A stretch of DNA of 64,000 nt from assembly GCA_030268105.1 (NCBI GenBank), contig BSDZ01000004.1, positions 5,377,001 through 5,441,000 on the forward strand, read 5' to 3'. A program made the translations under genes and the position numbers. The notes below the pieces were generated by a model that worked only from the letters and a program-made list of their open reading frames with translations, was not told where the DNA came from and did no database searches. This document shows, piece by piece, positions 49,901 to 63,172 of the stretch (position 1 is the stretch's first letter; the number at the start of each line of letters is the position of its first letter). Origin of the DNA: Volvox africanus. Lineage: Eukaryota > Chlorophyta > Chlorophyceae > Chlamydomonadales > Volvocaceae.

Positions 49901-52657
49901 GGTGCTGGGATTGTGGAAGTGTCTTGTTGATGGCAGGCCATATATATATATATATATATGGTGCGACCAGAAGGGCGCACAGAAGCAGCAGCAGCAGCAG
50001 CAGCAGCAGGCTGTGGCCATTTCCTGCGATTTTCATTTTGATTAGTCCTCTGCATGCGGCGGCAGGAGCAGCAGATTCGAATGAGGAGCGCGCACATCGC
50101 GACCACATCGCCATGTAAAACTCGGGGGAGATCGCCCCCAGGGGTCATGATCTCCCCGTGACCCGTGATCTCCCCGGCAGTCATAATGTCTGAGCCCGCC
50201 GATTGAGGTCCAAGAACCGTATAGCCTAAGTTATGCTAGTTGAAGTATATTTCCATTTAAATGCATGTTGAAGAGATTGCATGTTGAAGAGATTTGTATT
50301 TGATACTACGGAGTGCCTAGCTAATATTTTTTATAAGTAAGCGGCAATATGGGTTAAAGCGAGGCGAGGCTCGTTACGCATGCGTGGGAATTAACTCGCG
50401 GCGAATATATAACGCCCTGTGTCGCCGATAAAACAAGGCATCGCATCCAAGGTCGTATCCTGATTCCGGAACATCTGAAGATATGTAGCTCGCAGGTAGG
50501 TGCGTAGCTGACCCCTGGTGCGTGGTCTACGGATCGTACTTTATGTGTCGTCCGTGCGGTAATACGGCACGACATGCGATCGGCGGGGGCCATGATCATA
50601 ATATGTGTCTTGTTCCTAGCATTTGACGAGCTTTGATGGCATGCACCATGCCTGCAAAAGGGCATCGTCATCATACCAGATCGTTTCTCTTCTGCGTGTA
50701 GCAAGTGCACATGGCGCAGATGGAACAGGCGTGAGAGTAAGCATGGGTGTGGGCATTTGCCACTGCCAATAGACCGGTTCCTGCCTGTTGAGGCTAAGCA
50801 TGGACGAACGGATCAGACACAAGAAGTAAGAAACTTGAATGGCAGCTAATTGTTCTTTTATCGCTATAGGAACACGGATGGCAACGACTTTGTTATGCGA
50901 TGTTAGGGTTTCGCTCTTTTGTGAAATAGCACGACATAGGAAGTCGCACCGGCACGCCACCGTATAGATGCAGCCTATTTCCAACCGTGTAGTTTGGCCT
51001 AGCGGCAAGTAGGGAACGCTTGCCTATGTCTATGTGGCAGGCCTGTCATGTTATAAGCCGTTCAGTGCGTCATGTATGGCTGGCGGGTCCCTTGTAGTGT
51101 AAAACGCTTCTCATATAATACTCGGCACGGGCCCACCCATCGTAACCGGGTGCATAGTATCTCAAGATATGCCCAAGCTAACCTCTGTTGTTTATCGGTA
51201 GTTTTGCTTCTGACTGCTTTAGTCGCTGCATTCAGCTGGAGGATATTACCTGGCATCGTATTGCGTGGCTTTGGAGTGGTGTTTCCATTCATACAGATCC
51301 TTTCATATTGTTCTTGCTGGTTCCTCGGTCCCGGCTAGATTGAGGCATTACCTCCAGGGCAACTGACCAAGCAGCTTGTCCATACTTAGGCGCTCTCACC
51401 ACACCGCACTTTCCATACTATCCGGTGGTGATTAGAATCAAAAGGCAATCAAGGGCAATCGTTATCGGTTTCCCATTTGCTCCCATTTGCTCCTATTTGC
51501 TCCTATTTGCTACGATACACAAGCAAGGTGCTGATGTTTAAGGGTGTAACTCACCGCCAGGTAGGCCCCAGGTTATCAAGCGCTCATATTATAAACTTGA
51601 GTCTTAGCAGACCGAGCAAAGACACCATTAGCACGAAATGAGGAGGGGGTGTTGATGACACGTAATAGACGATGTGCAAATATGCGGACGCCTTGTCCCG
51701 TATTCCAACGCCATGTCCTAATAGCTCAAAATTAATTTCAATCTGCCTACACTGGCATGGCGCCCCTTTTGCGGCTGTGGCCTTATGTTTGCCTCCCAGC
51801 TTCCACCTCTCGCCCCCTTGCGGTAGGAACGTCCCATTCTACAATATAATGCGAAGATGAATTGTACACCTCGCTATCTCACTCGCTTGTGACCAAAAGC
51901 AAGCACGCCGCATACAAGGCGTCACGAACTACCCTCCGTCCCACCGGTCGACAGAAGGTGCGGCTTTCATTTCCGAGTCTCTGTCGCGCAGTGCCGTATC
52001 ATACTGCCAGCCACTCATGCATCCGATAACAGACCCCAGCGCATTCCCAGATTTCCCCGCAGCTTCACGTATGTGATCCCTATCCCTATACCAAGACACT
52101 AAAAAAGAAGAGCTAGCAGGTCTCTGCCATGCTGTCAGCCTTCAAACATCATCGAGGCACAACATCTTCCCTTGACTCGCCGGCATCCGGATCTGGGTTC
52201 GGTGGCCACTTGTGGCTCACTTGGGCTCTGCACCTTGGATCCCGCTGGCACCAGCCTTCAGTAGGAACTAGAGCTACCTGAACGATCCGGCCACATACTA
52301 AATCCTTCGGCCATGACACTTACAGGACAAGCCTCAGGATAGTGCTCACCTTGGCACCAAAAGTGAATTGCGGGCTAATGGATCGATGTTGCCCTCATGA
52401 CACGTGTCATCATCGTCGTCTGATCAATCACCCGACCGCCTATTCGGTCAGGGACCTTGCTGCAGCTGCCGCCGATGCGCACCCATGGTCTGCACAGCGT
52501 CCAATATATTAGGGCTCCGTTCCCTGCCTGTTAGGACTTTGAGCCCTAAGTGCCCTTGAAATAGCACACCACCCAGGTCCCCATCCCAGCCAACCATCCG
52601 TGCATCTACCTAGCCAGCTAGCCTACAGAGTAACAGGATGTGACAAACCTCGTTTCT
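46969..52657. other. 5.7-kb region without a recognisable gene
   Basis: It starts with the right cyclase 3' UTR (TGTAA at 47335-47339). The rest has simple-sequence patches: GTGC/GTGT at 47094-47128, (AT)n at 49940-49959 and (CAG)n at 49985-50009. None of the open frames (up to 189 codons at 48990-49559, minus) shows a known domain, coding bias or paired splice sites I could defend. No tRNA-like cloverleaf was found by eye. Confidence 0.5.
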
Positions 52658-52662
52658 TTACA
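52658..52662 (-). terminator. TGTAA poly(A) signal of CFAP210
   Basis: TGTAA on the minus strand lies about 137 nt past the CFAP210 stop codon, the spacing usual for volvocine transcripts. Confidence 0.55.
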
Positions 52663-52798
52663 TGTTCTACACATATTCGCCTCTGGCTAAGGAATCGCCC
52701 GACCAGCAGCGCAGTGCACGGCCCTCCGTGCGGCCCCCACTGTGGCTGCGGGGAGTGCCAGCGCCTGCTTGCCAGCGGCCCGGCAGTAATCCGCCCTG

Positions 52799-55700
52799 CT
52801 ACTGCATGTTCTCGATTGTGGTCTTCTTGCGCAGATGCAATTCCATGGGTTTTGTGGGCTTCCCCTGTCGCCGGTACTCTTCAATGCACTCCGCAGCGTA
52901 CTTGAGGAAGATCTCCTCTTCCTCCTGCACGCTCAGAGCCAACTGCGCGGCCTCCTGCAGCTCTGCGATGCGCGCTTCCGCCATCTTCCGCGCCTTAATT
53001 GCCGCCTGGCGCAGCTGGAATGCAGCCAGCTGTTTACCCACAGCAAGCCGTTTGAGCTTTTCCTCATCCTCCTCCTGCTGTAGCTGTGAGGAACGGTTAC
53101 GCCAAGAGGCGACGTACTCGGCCTCCTCCGCTTTCTCTGCCGCCTTAGCGGAGGCCTTAGCGCGCAGCTGCGCCTGGCGTGAGGCATCGATCGCCGCAGC
53201 CAAGTCGGCAGCCTTCTTGCGGCGCGCCTCGGCATCGGCAGCGGCCTTGGCGTCCGCCTCTGCCACGTCGCGCGCCACTCGGGCCTCCTCCTTGGCGTTC
53301 CACTGCCGGTAATTGTCCTGTGGTATTCAAAAGAAAGCTTGCACGTAACTTGGAGTTTTCAGAAAGCAACGAAACATCTAGATGGAAATCCATGTTGTAG
53401 GTTAAAATCGGGGAAGAAATCGAGGGCCTGAACGGATTCAGGAACAAATCCAGACTATTACTGGAAATGCTCTGGATCTGCATAGCCTGAGCTTGACCTA
53501 TTCAGGCTCAGCATCGTCCGGTTAGCATGTGCGGCCAAGCAGGTCCATCCCCTTTCGTGAATGGAAAGAACCCTTCGCCGTCCGGGCCGCCCGGGCGCCA
53601 GAGACAACGAACCTCCGCCTGCCCCGTTGAAGCCTGTCCTCGGTCCTGGCGTTGGGCTTAAACGCTACTGCTCGTCATCCCAACTCCGTCTCACCTCCAT
53701 AGTGTCCGCCAGCCGCTTTCGCTCCGCCTCCTTTGCAGCGCGCTTCTCTGCCTCTCTCCGTGCACGCTCCTCCGCAATTTCAGCCTTTTTTTTGGCGTAG
53801 GCTGTGCGAATACCGGTTCAATGAGGCATAAAACCCATAGGTAAGCAGCAGAAAACTACAGGAGTTCCTGGGAGGCCACAACAGCGTATGTGAGGAACAA
53901 TGCCTGCCCAGCGTGCACACTTCTTTCGTCGCGTTAGCTCTCAAGAGCCTCACCTTCTCTATACCCGCGACCCCGTTCCGCCCAGCGCAACAAGCCACTC
54001 AGTCCCATCCAGTTTTCTACCCTTTTACAAGCTGCTTCCTTGATGCAGACAAAAACAACCCGTCCATATTACTCACCCTCAATCGCCAGCTCTTGCTCCT
54101 TCGATCGCTCCGCCTCTTTGAGCCTGAAGGCCTGCAGCGCTGCGTTGGCTGCCTTGGTCTCCCCTGCTAGCTGCCGAGCCTTGGCCGCCCGTGCTGCCTC
54201 CTTCGCACGACGTTCCTCTGCCTGCGGAGGGCAACGGATTTCCTCACAGGCATACAAGCAGCAACATATGCCGGTATCCTGAAACACCGCCAGGCGCCTG
54301 AACGGAATCTCGGGAACCAGCCCCCACCAGCCTACCCCGAAGATCGCACCGGCCCGACGGCCATTATTCTTCCTAATGGCCAGCGCATCAAATTAATCTG
54401 TCCTACATCACTAACACCCTGAAAAGCTGCCGGGCTCTCTATGCCACGTTCCCTCTGCACCGCACTTCACAGACTTAGGGTATTGCGCGTCCTTTGCCCT
54501 GGGAAATTCCGCGGCCGTAACCAGCTTCACAACACCGTTTTCACAATCCCATACTTTGCCTTTTATCATGTCCTCCCTATTGGTATCGGCGAGCCCCCAA
54601 AACCGTTCCACGCAGACCTGCGAGCATCCCGGCCGCCACCGGCGCCACCCCGCACGCAACAGATCGCACCTCCTCCTGAGCTTTTTGTTTCAGCAGCTCT
54701 CCTTCCCGCTTGTCCAGTGCCCGCTCCGCTAAAATTTTCGTCTTTAGGTCCTCCAACTGTGAAAGCTGCGTCTCTCGCTGTGCGATGGCGCGCTGCCGGG
54801 CCTCCTCAAGCTTCTTCAACTCCGCGGCCTCAGCGGCCTGCCGAATGGAATGACGGCGAGGGGGAAGGCCATGGGACGCTTAAATGGCATAGCACGTGAG
54901 AGCGTAGGTCACAGGCGACGCCTCAGCGGTACGGGAATGGCATCACGTTGTGCAGGCTAGGTCCCTGGTCCAGCCAAGGAAGCTGACTGTCTATGTTTAC
55001 GTCGTGCGATTCCTCGCGGTTCACGCAGCAGCACGCTTTTGAGAGGGCCGGTGAAGGTGTTGTTATACTGCAGCCTCTCCGGCGGCGATAGGCTGCAAAT
55101 CTGTCTACTTCATCATCAAATCTGTCGACCTGGAGTAACCAGGCAAATCTCACAGGTATGTCTTTCTGTCCGCCTGCTCACAGATGCTTAACTTCTGAGA
55201 CGCCAGGATATCGGGATGTGTAAGGGTTTAGATGCAGCCCCTTAGCTGCCCAGTCTGCTGCCGATTAGGTGAACCTATCTGCCGGCTCGGTGTTCGTAGC
55301 ACAAGCTGTCGCTCGCCATGTGTGTGCCCTCCTGCCATGATGATCACATGCCCCGTCATCGCCAGTAAGCGCGAAGTGCGGACTTTAAGCGACAAAGACC
55401 GTACTTCCTCTCCCCCCAGCGGGGAGTGCAGTTGATGTCCCACCAGACCCGCCGTGTGCGGGGCACCACAACAGCCTCCAATCCCACCCATTCGTTCTCG
55501 TCTCAAACAGCAACCTACCTCTAATGCCTGACGCTGCTGCTCCACAAACGCTTGCTCCTGAGCCTTTTTGAGCACTTCAATTTGCCGTTTGACCTCCATG
55601 AGTTGCTCGTTCTCGTGGAGCACATCACTGAGGAGCATTTTGCTGTGGAACGCTTTGACCCGGTCCGTCTCATCAAAGAGGATTTTGTTAGCACGTTCAA

Positions 55701-56303
55701 TCTGTATGCGTCGTTGCTCTGCCCGCAATTCCGCTTCTTGTCGATCGAGCTGTGCGGGGAAGGGAGTGGTACGCTTGGTCAGGGCTATACACATGGCCAT
55801 GCCCAAAGATAAGATGCAACGCAAATCGCATTTTGCGCCTCAGTGTCCCATTAGGATGGCCTCTAACAGCTTTGATGCACGATGCGTGATGATAAGCGCT
55901 TGCTCCAGCGTGAGACCCACCTCTACACGCTCTGCCTCCTCGGCTGCTAGACGCTCCTGCCTCGTCTTTTCCTTCCGAGCTCGTTGTGCCTGATATGGGA
56001 AAGGCTCTTTGAGGTAAGCAGGGCAACTTGTGCAAGACCGCGGCCCCCTTGCCATTCCCACCACTTACCGACAACGTATTTGGCCATTGCGCAGACCTTG
56101 CATCACTGAGATCTTTTAGTCGTTTACGTTCTTCTGTAGCACCATCCGGGCTGGGTGAGGCTACCTGTGAGGGGTTGCATGGCACATCAGTTTCGTTGCT
56201 GAAAAAATCATATCATGGTTAATTAAGATGTAAGATACAAATTATCTACCTTTTCTCTAATTTTGTCTAATTGGGCTTTGCTGATAACTGAATATGTCGC
56301 CAT
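52799..56303 (-). CDS. CFAP210: CFAP210 (CCDC173/FAP210) axonemal microtubule inner protein
   Basis: Coiled-coil protein that binds inside the doublet microtubules of cilia and flagella. Exons: 56303-56250, 56164-56069, 55989-55921, 55749-55519, 54837-54670, 54221-54077, 53801-53695, 53302-52799. All phases fit (457 aa). Family signatures: WPNTL near residue 45, and the block DETDRVKAFHSKMLLSDVL (within residues 74-150), matching the TDRVK..H..LLLSEVL motif of animal CCDC173. Nearly the whole protein is charged helix rich in Ala, Glu, Lys and Arg, ending in MELHLRKKTTIENMQ. The start is the first ATG of a small exon (MATYSVISKAQL). Human CCDC173 is about 550 aa, so this version is somewhat shorter. 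Introns are 80-680 bp. A misjoined exon is possible between 53695 and 53302, where the intervening intron is least constrained. Confidence 0.88.
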
Positions 56304-56550
56304 TTTTCAATTAAAGCTTTCAAAGTCCAAGATGTATAGTCTAATTTATTAGCACATGCAGCCCAAAACCATCGTTTTTCCTTTCTTTCGACTGCTGCTA
56401 CCGCGGTGTTCTAAGCTGATGTACAGCTGAAACGTCGTACGACATCTGTGGGCCACAGCATCTCTCATATGATTTATCCCGATTTAATCCACTTGAAGTT
56501 GGCATGGAAAAGCTTTACGTGCGTTAAGACAGCACAAAACAGGGCTCAAA

Positions 56551-59432
56551 ATGAATACTATGCAGGTTCAGGCTTGCCCGTCTTCCACGTTGCGGGTTGG
56601 GACGTCTCGTGTGGCTCGGCGAAACCGTATCATCCGTGCTCAGGCGATTTCAAGGTGCGTTGCATTCAACGAAAGATTACGGTTCTAGATCAATCACAAT
56701 ACGTGGCTCAGCATTTTTTTCCTTGATTATATGTGGCATGGAATAGTATAATTTAGTTACCTTTGCCCTGATGTTATAGCTGTGGTGAAGATGCCTGCAA
56801 TATTGGCGACGCGTCGACCGCACTATGCACCTGGCCGACCGTGGTGTAGCCACCCAATTTCAGGGACGCAACTGTCATGCACCAGCATGCTGGGATAACT
56901 TCATGATCAGTAATATTCAAAATATCACAATTGTATTCTGGGGAACGTAAGGGCACGGCTTACGGGCAAACGTCAGCCACTCAAACCCAATTGCTTACGA
57001 CGCGAGCGTGTAGCAGCCCACCCCGTCTGTTTTAGCCATACCATGCCTTTTCTTGTAAACGAGTGCAGCCAACGGTCTATCTTGGCACTCCTAACGACTT
57101 GAGTCTCTCGGTCCCTCCCTTTTCGGGCTTTCACCGCACCCTCTCCGGAGCTCTGCAGAACTGAAAATGCTCTTGCCGATGACTGTGCCGCGGGGCCCAG
57201 CCGTCGCAGCCTGATCGCCATGGCTGCCAGCGCCCTGCTGGTGGGCGTGGCCTCTACCTCTCGCCCGGCCCAAGGTGCGGCCCTCAAAAAGGCTACGCAC
57301 GTTGACCTGTCCTTGGCCTCTTCCCGACCACGGCCGATTGCTGGTGGCATTTAGGCATTTTTCCAGCTGTCCTTACTTCAGGAAGGTATGCTGCTATGCT
57401 CCCTGGCGTCGTTGAGCGTCGACCGCTCGGCGTTTGTAAGGGTTTTCACCTGCAATTGTTGTAACAAGCGGGTAGAAGTGGCGGATGCTTACAATACGCT
57501 CATTGTCCTTCAGGAGTCCAGGCTATGCTTAAAACCGTCTTCATTGCATAATCTGACAATCAAAGGTAACTGAGTGCAAACTAAGGCAAACCCGAACGAA
57601 CCCTGAACCCAATGCAGCTCTGACATGCGCCTCGGAAACGAAAACGGAGGATGACGATACCGCCTGTCGCCGTGCCGTCCTCAGGTGGGGTTGCCTTCGT
57701 TTATCATCGTGCTGTACTTGAGGCTAATCGTCGTAGCGATGCTTGTCAAGCACAGCACAGATATGGAAAAAAGTAAATTGGCGAGGTTTTTTTGATGTAT
57801 TGCCGCCGCTCTGTCGCGCATATCGCGTGTGCTTCCACGCGATTGTGGATATGGTTTGGGTAGTTTCGGCACAGTGCATACAGCATGGGAAGTGTGCGTA
57901 CGCTGCGTCTGTTAGCTCCTGGACCTGGCTTGCCGTTTACAAATGGTGCTTGCCGTTTCCGGTGCAGCAACGATCTCGGCAATGTGCAAAAGGCGGAAGC
58001 AAATTATAAATCGCTTGCGGAGAAGAAGTTCAGTGAGTGATAGGGGAAGGGCAAGGTCTTGGGGTTCTGGCGGAACCGCGGCGGGGAAATGAGAATTGGT
58101 GACTGCAAAATAGGTTTTGGCTTTCGGTTCGGGCGAGAAGGGCGGGGCGGCGCTTGGAGCTTGGACAGTGCTGGGTTCCTGTTTGCATGCGCGTCGGGTC
58201 AAGAAACAGAAAGTAGGCTGGGGCTTGGCTCGACATTAGGCCTGGGCAGGAACACGAGCTTCCAGCCGGAGCAGAAGTTGGCGCCGTCCCATTTTTATGG
58301 CTGATTGTATGTCTGCTGTGTATTGGTGCTGTTAGCCTGCGTCGTGGCAGCTCGCTTTCAAAACCTGGACTGATACGGAAATCATAACGGACGACTGCTG
58401 GTTTGGGGGTCCGAAAAGTTGCATGCAGGGCTGCTCCTGATGGTGCTTCCGTTGCGTGGATAGGCTAGGGGGCTCCCGCCTGGTGTCTCAATGATTTGAT
58501 CCCGCCTGGCGCTAGCGTTTCGATGCCCAAGACCTTTGCCCTCTGCTCCCTTCAACTCGTGCGCTCTTGCAGCTGCCGTGAATGGCGTACCTGTTGCCAT
58601 TCTTGACACCGAGTACGTCCGCAGTACGCTGAAGTTGCGCGAAGACATAATCAACTATGCGACCCTGGTAAGGCGGGACCCAATGATTCATTGCAGGATT
58701 GAACCGAGGACTATTCTTTTACCAGGCAATGCATCAAAGGACACCTTATTAAGAGCAATCTCATCATAGATGGCACTGGACGGACATCTCATCCCGTTTC
58801 TTTGCTTCCTCTCATCCTTCTCAGGACGTCAACAACTACCAGGTTCGTGTGCCGTTGATTAAGACGCTGCGAACTGAAGGCGCCGATTGGGTCTCAAAGT
58901 ACGCTCGCGGTGGTAGTGCCCGCACTGACAGCGCCCGCCGAATGTACATTGCTGTGGACGCCCTTATTGGTCACCTGGCATCCAATGGGTAGGTGTATTT
59001 CCGGGATGGACCGAGGCGTGGGCTGAGTGTGGCAACCGCTGCCGTGTGTCTTTGAATGGCGGGCGGATGGGCAGGTTGGATGCTGAGGGCCGGAGCGGCT
59101 GTTGACAGGGCTGGCTGCTTTGGGGCAAATCTACTCTACGTTCTCTGCTGATGCGTGGGGCATGTTGCATAATAGGGCACCGAAGGCCATGTGCGTCACA
59201 TATGGAATCCGGAGCCCAAGGGAGCGCCTCTAGGCAAAGTGCGCATCTGTCCTTCCCGATATTTGAGGCGCGATTCGCCCGCGCCTACGTACTGCTTAGA
59301 AGTGAGACTATCCGAAGGCACTGTCGTCGGTTGGCTGCGTTCTGCAGGTACGCGCCCATGCCGAAGCCGAAACTCAAGGTCGTCCTGTCCAATATCGACC
59401 AGGCCAAGGCTTTTCTAGAGGAGGGCAAGTAA
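56551..59432 (+). CDS. Psb27-like photosystem II assembly protein, thylakoid lumen
   Basis: Predicted lumenal factor that binds CP43 during photosystem II assembly and repair. Exons: 56551-56654, 57159-57274, a 4-nt microexon 57382-57385, 57968-58032, 58573-58667, 58825-58988, 59348-59432. This closes to 210 aa. Targeting is bipartite: residues 1-34 are a Ser/Arg-rich chloroplast transit peptide (MNTMQVQACPSSTLRV...), then a twin-Arg motif (SRRSL, residues 49-53) and a hydrophobic core (MAASALLVGVA) ending in an Ala/Ser-rich cleavage region. The mature part has EYVRSTL near the start, ADWVSKYARG, VDALIGHLASNG, then APMPKPKL and VVLSNIDQAKAFLEEGK at the C terminus, matching the Psb27 four-helix layout (..WV.KY.., ..ALxGH.., P.P...L..VL). 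It could be the Psb27-H2/LPA19 type. The 4-nt exon is inferred only from phase and splice signals. A TGTAA signal is at 59638-59642. Confidence 0.78.
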
Positions 59433-59637
59433 TCACAGACGGGCGTGCGGGATTACGGCGTAATGAAGGGAAGAATCGGTCGGACGACCCAGGGGTCGAT
59501 TTTGGAGCCAGATGTTTTGTTTTTATCCCTGATTTTGCTTCATTCCATTGGCTTTTAGACAGCCAAAACCGTGGCGGTGTTAGATTGCTACTGTGGTTTA
59601 TCCCACTTTATGGGGTTGTCGTCTGCGTAGGCGCACC

Positions 59638-59642
59638 TGTAA
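59638..59642 (+). terminator. TGTAA poly(A) signal of the Psb27-like gene
   Basis: TGTAA occurs about 206 nt after the stop codon, in a position typical of volvocine 3' UTRs. Confidence 0.6.
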
Positions 59643-60015
59643 TGTGAGGCATGGCTTGTAAGAAGACTGAAACGTGCCAAGAGCCGAGAGACCTTCCGGA
59701 GATTTTGTGCCTGTACTCGGAATAGGTAGCCACAATGTTAAGCGATATGCGATTTATATGGATCCAAAGGGTGATTTACCTCAGCGTGAGCAATTATGCG
59801 ACAGCACCATACGGCTCAGCAGATGCGGATATACTTGGTAAGTCGAAGCGATCTGAGTGGTTCCACTTCCACGATGGGCAGACAGGGTCCTTCACCGTGT
59901 AAAGTAACTCGAATCGTTTTATTATCATGGTCCCGTATGCGGAGCTCTACCAGAGCCCATGACCCATACACGCATATTACTGCCCTCAACAAATCCCAAG
60001 CATGGTGGTGTTGGT

Positions 60016-60031
60016 GGTGTTGAAAAACACC
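60016..60031 (-). terminator. Histone 3' stem-loop of H4
   Basis: On the minus strand, GGTGTT-TTTC-AACACC: a 6-bp stem with a 4-nt TTTC loop, about 45 nt after the H4 stop. This is the geometry and loop of the replication-dependent histone mRNA 3'-end signal bound by SLBP. Transcripts ending here would not be polyadenylated. Confidence 0.85.
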
Positions 60032-60074
60032 GGGTATTTGTGATGTTAAAGGTTTTCAGGCTGCGTTTCCTTGC

Positions 60075-61149
<1,075 letters not shown>

Positions 61150-61189
61150 GCGCGTCACTAGTTAAATAGCTAAGCTGTCAACACAATCC

Positions 61190-61205
61190 GGTGTTTATCA
61201 ACACC
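61190..61205 (+). terminator. Histone 3' stem-loop of H3
   Basis: GGTGTT-TATC-AACACC, a perfect 6-bp stem with 4-nt loop, starting 41 nt after the H3 stop. The stem is identical to that behind H4. Only the loop differs (TATC versus TTTC). Confidence 0.85.
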
Positions 61206-61249
61206 ACCTTGCCTGGGACCGACAACGGCGGTTTACTAACATACGATAT

Positions 61250-61330
61250 GGCCAAGGCCATTCCCTCCTGGTGTCTTCCTCGGCCGACATGCGTGGCGAT
61301 CTAATATGCGGCAGGCCTTGGGTCGCCTTA
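61250..61330 (+). repeat. Left direct repeat of the YR element
   Basis: Shares CTCCTGGTGTCTTCC and GGCAGGCCT blocks, in order and spacing, with 63090-63172. Identity is roughly 75-80% by eye over about 80 bp. It begins about 45 bp beyond the H3 stem-loop. Confidence 0.75.
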
Positions 61331-62379
61331 GATATTTTGATGCTGAAATACAGGGATGCAACGAATGTGTAGGTCAGTGTGTTTAATGTCAACCATGTTT
61401 GTTTTGAATGACGTGGTCCTAGCCTGCTAGCCATAGGGTACACCAGCCACTACGGCCGTCGGTGATGCTAGTGGTGGCGGTTAGGAAAATGCACCCCCAT
61501 TACATTCCCATTGTGCCTGATCTTACAGCTGATGTGTCCTTAAGCATTCACCAGCAACTACCACCTGATCGAATGCGTGGCAGTCACACAGTGAACCCAT
61601 CGCTCGTAAACTTCTGGTTGCAGCTCCCTATTTTTCCCCCTCCCCACTGCCAAACCCATACATGTCGCAGATCAACACGTGGTTGCCCGTCGTTGCGGGA
61701 ATCACATCTTCCTACATGTCATGGTCTTCCTACAGGCATCTGATGGGGCTAAGGTAACGGCCTGGTTGATGGCACAGGTCGTGAGCATGCAGTGGCATCC
61801 ACCTGGTCTTGCGACCCCTGGCTCAGGTTTTCACTGGGCAGGGGAAGCCGCCCTCCAAGAGAGCAATACTGGGATGGTGAAGTCGATGTCACAAAAGCAA
61901 TCCAGGCGGATTTGCGGTCCTGGGGCGCATTAGAGCCGGAGAGGCCCATTAATCCGATCCACAACGGGGTCTCAACGTCCACACTTCAGGTGAATGCATA
62001 TTTTCTCAAGTCCTTTTGCATGGGCTGGTGTCTGGGCGGGAGAGTTGTTGCACAGGGTCCTTCATGTCCAATGAGTGGGAGGGATCTTCGACATCGGGGA
62101 GGCGTTGTTGTATACAATTATCCCTGGAAGATCGCTTGAGAGGCCGTCGGGTGCAATGCCTAATGGACAGTACAAACGGCCGATCCATAGTGGCTAATGG
62201 CAGCCGGGGCACGCATCTCCATGGGCTGACCTTGCGGGTTTCCGGAAAGGTCCACACAATCGATCTTCTTGTAGCTTTGTAGCTTAGTGGGTTTCACGGG
62301 AACATAACGAGGTGGCGGATGTGCTCAGTAAGATGCGCGATGAATAGTGACTGGTCACTGTCTAGGGTTTGGTTTGCAG

Positions 62380-62640
62380 TACCACGGCCTCTGGGAGACG
62401 TTCGTGCAGTTCTGTGTGCAACGGCGGCATTTCCCGCTACCAGCTAGCCCGTTGGTTGTGGTCATGTTTTTTGTGAATATGGTCCAGCGGGCTGAATATG
62501 CAATGTAAAAATAGCTAGCGCCGTGAGCATTTTACGCACCACGAGTTGGCAGGGTTGGGAGACCCGCTGACTAGATATGTTTGCGGGGTTCAGGGCGACA
62601 ACTTGGCAAGGACGGTTAGGAATTGCAAGGAGCCCTTATG
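62380..62640 (+). pseudogene. Tyrosine recombinase fragment, frameshifted
   Basis: N-terminal SAM-like part of a YR-type recombinase. The frame from 62380 reads WETFVQFCVQRR and PLPASP then stops at TAA (about 62506). The next helix (ASAVSILR) is in a second frame, and HELAGLGDP to NCKEPL is in a third, ending at TGA near 62640. At least two small indels are needed. The catalytic Arg/His/Arg/Tyr domain is not convincingly visible downstream. Confidence 0.7.
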
Positions 62641-63089
62641 ATTGGAGACGGCCGAGGCAGTGATGACGTTGCCGTTGTGGGGGGCACCACTGCTGTTGGA
62701 GGTCGTGATGGCGACCTATGTCATGGTTTGTTTCTGTGGGGTCCCTGCGTTTTGTTAACGCTTCAATGCCGCCTGGTTAAGGACGTGCAGTTGTACAATT
62801 GTAAAGCAAAGGCCTTTTTGAGTACGCGTAGGAATGAGCAGTTTGGGGAGGGCAACATGATACAATCATGCTCGCGGCAGAAACGTCAGAGGCCGTTAGG
62901 GATCATGAAGGCTACTACACCCGAATTAATAAAAAAATGGTGTTTCCCTTTGGCTGGACCCATCATTACCCCGATTGAGGACAATAGTGTGTAACAAGAT
63001 TTAGCAGAATCCCTGTGTAACCGACGGCCTTGTCAGGTGACTCTGTGCATTCCTGTCTTATCTTCGTTCCTCTAAGCAGGTATCTGGCC

Positions 63090-63172
63090 TAGACCACGCC
63101 CTCTCTCCTGGTGTCTTCCCCGACTGACACGCATGACAATCTAACATCCGGCAGGCCTGGGATCTCCTTCCC
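63090..63172 (+). repeat. Right direct repeat of the YR element
   Basis: Counterpart of 61250-61330 in the same orientation. It contains CTCCTGGTGTCTTCC, CATCCGGCAGGCCT and flanking similarity. Confidence 0.75.

Larger units (their letters stand above)
61250..63172 (+). mobile_element. Decayed DIRS/Ngaro-type tyrosine-recombinase retroelement
   Basis: About 1.9 kb between two similar direct repeats (61250-61330 and 63090-63172). Inside, in the order expected of a YR retrotransposon, are pieces of RNase H then tyrosine recombinase, spread over different frames. RNase H side: ADLRSWG near 61905, MGWCLGG near 62025, LRGRRVQCLMDSTNG near 62135 and THLHGLTLRV near 62211, resembling the DIRS RNase H pattern. 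A VADVLSKM motif at 62312-62335 resembles the ADALSR block that follows RNase H. Recombinase side: WETFVQFC with PLPASP (62392-62440) and HELAGLGDP...KEPL (62540-62637). Frame changes and stops break every segment. The reverse transcriptase is missing or unrecognisable. Volvox is known to host such elements (Kangaroo). Assignment rests on motif order, not alignment. Confidence 0.7.

Noticed and set aside
46969..52657. Possible tRNA or small RNA genes in the gene-poor stretch
   Set aside because: No sequence with both A-box and B-box spacing and a foldable cloverleaf was found by eye. tRNAscan-SE would decide.
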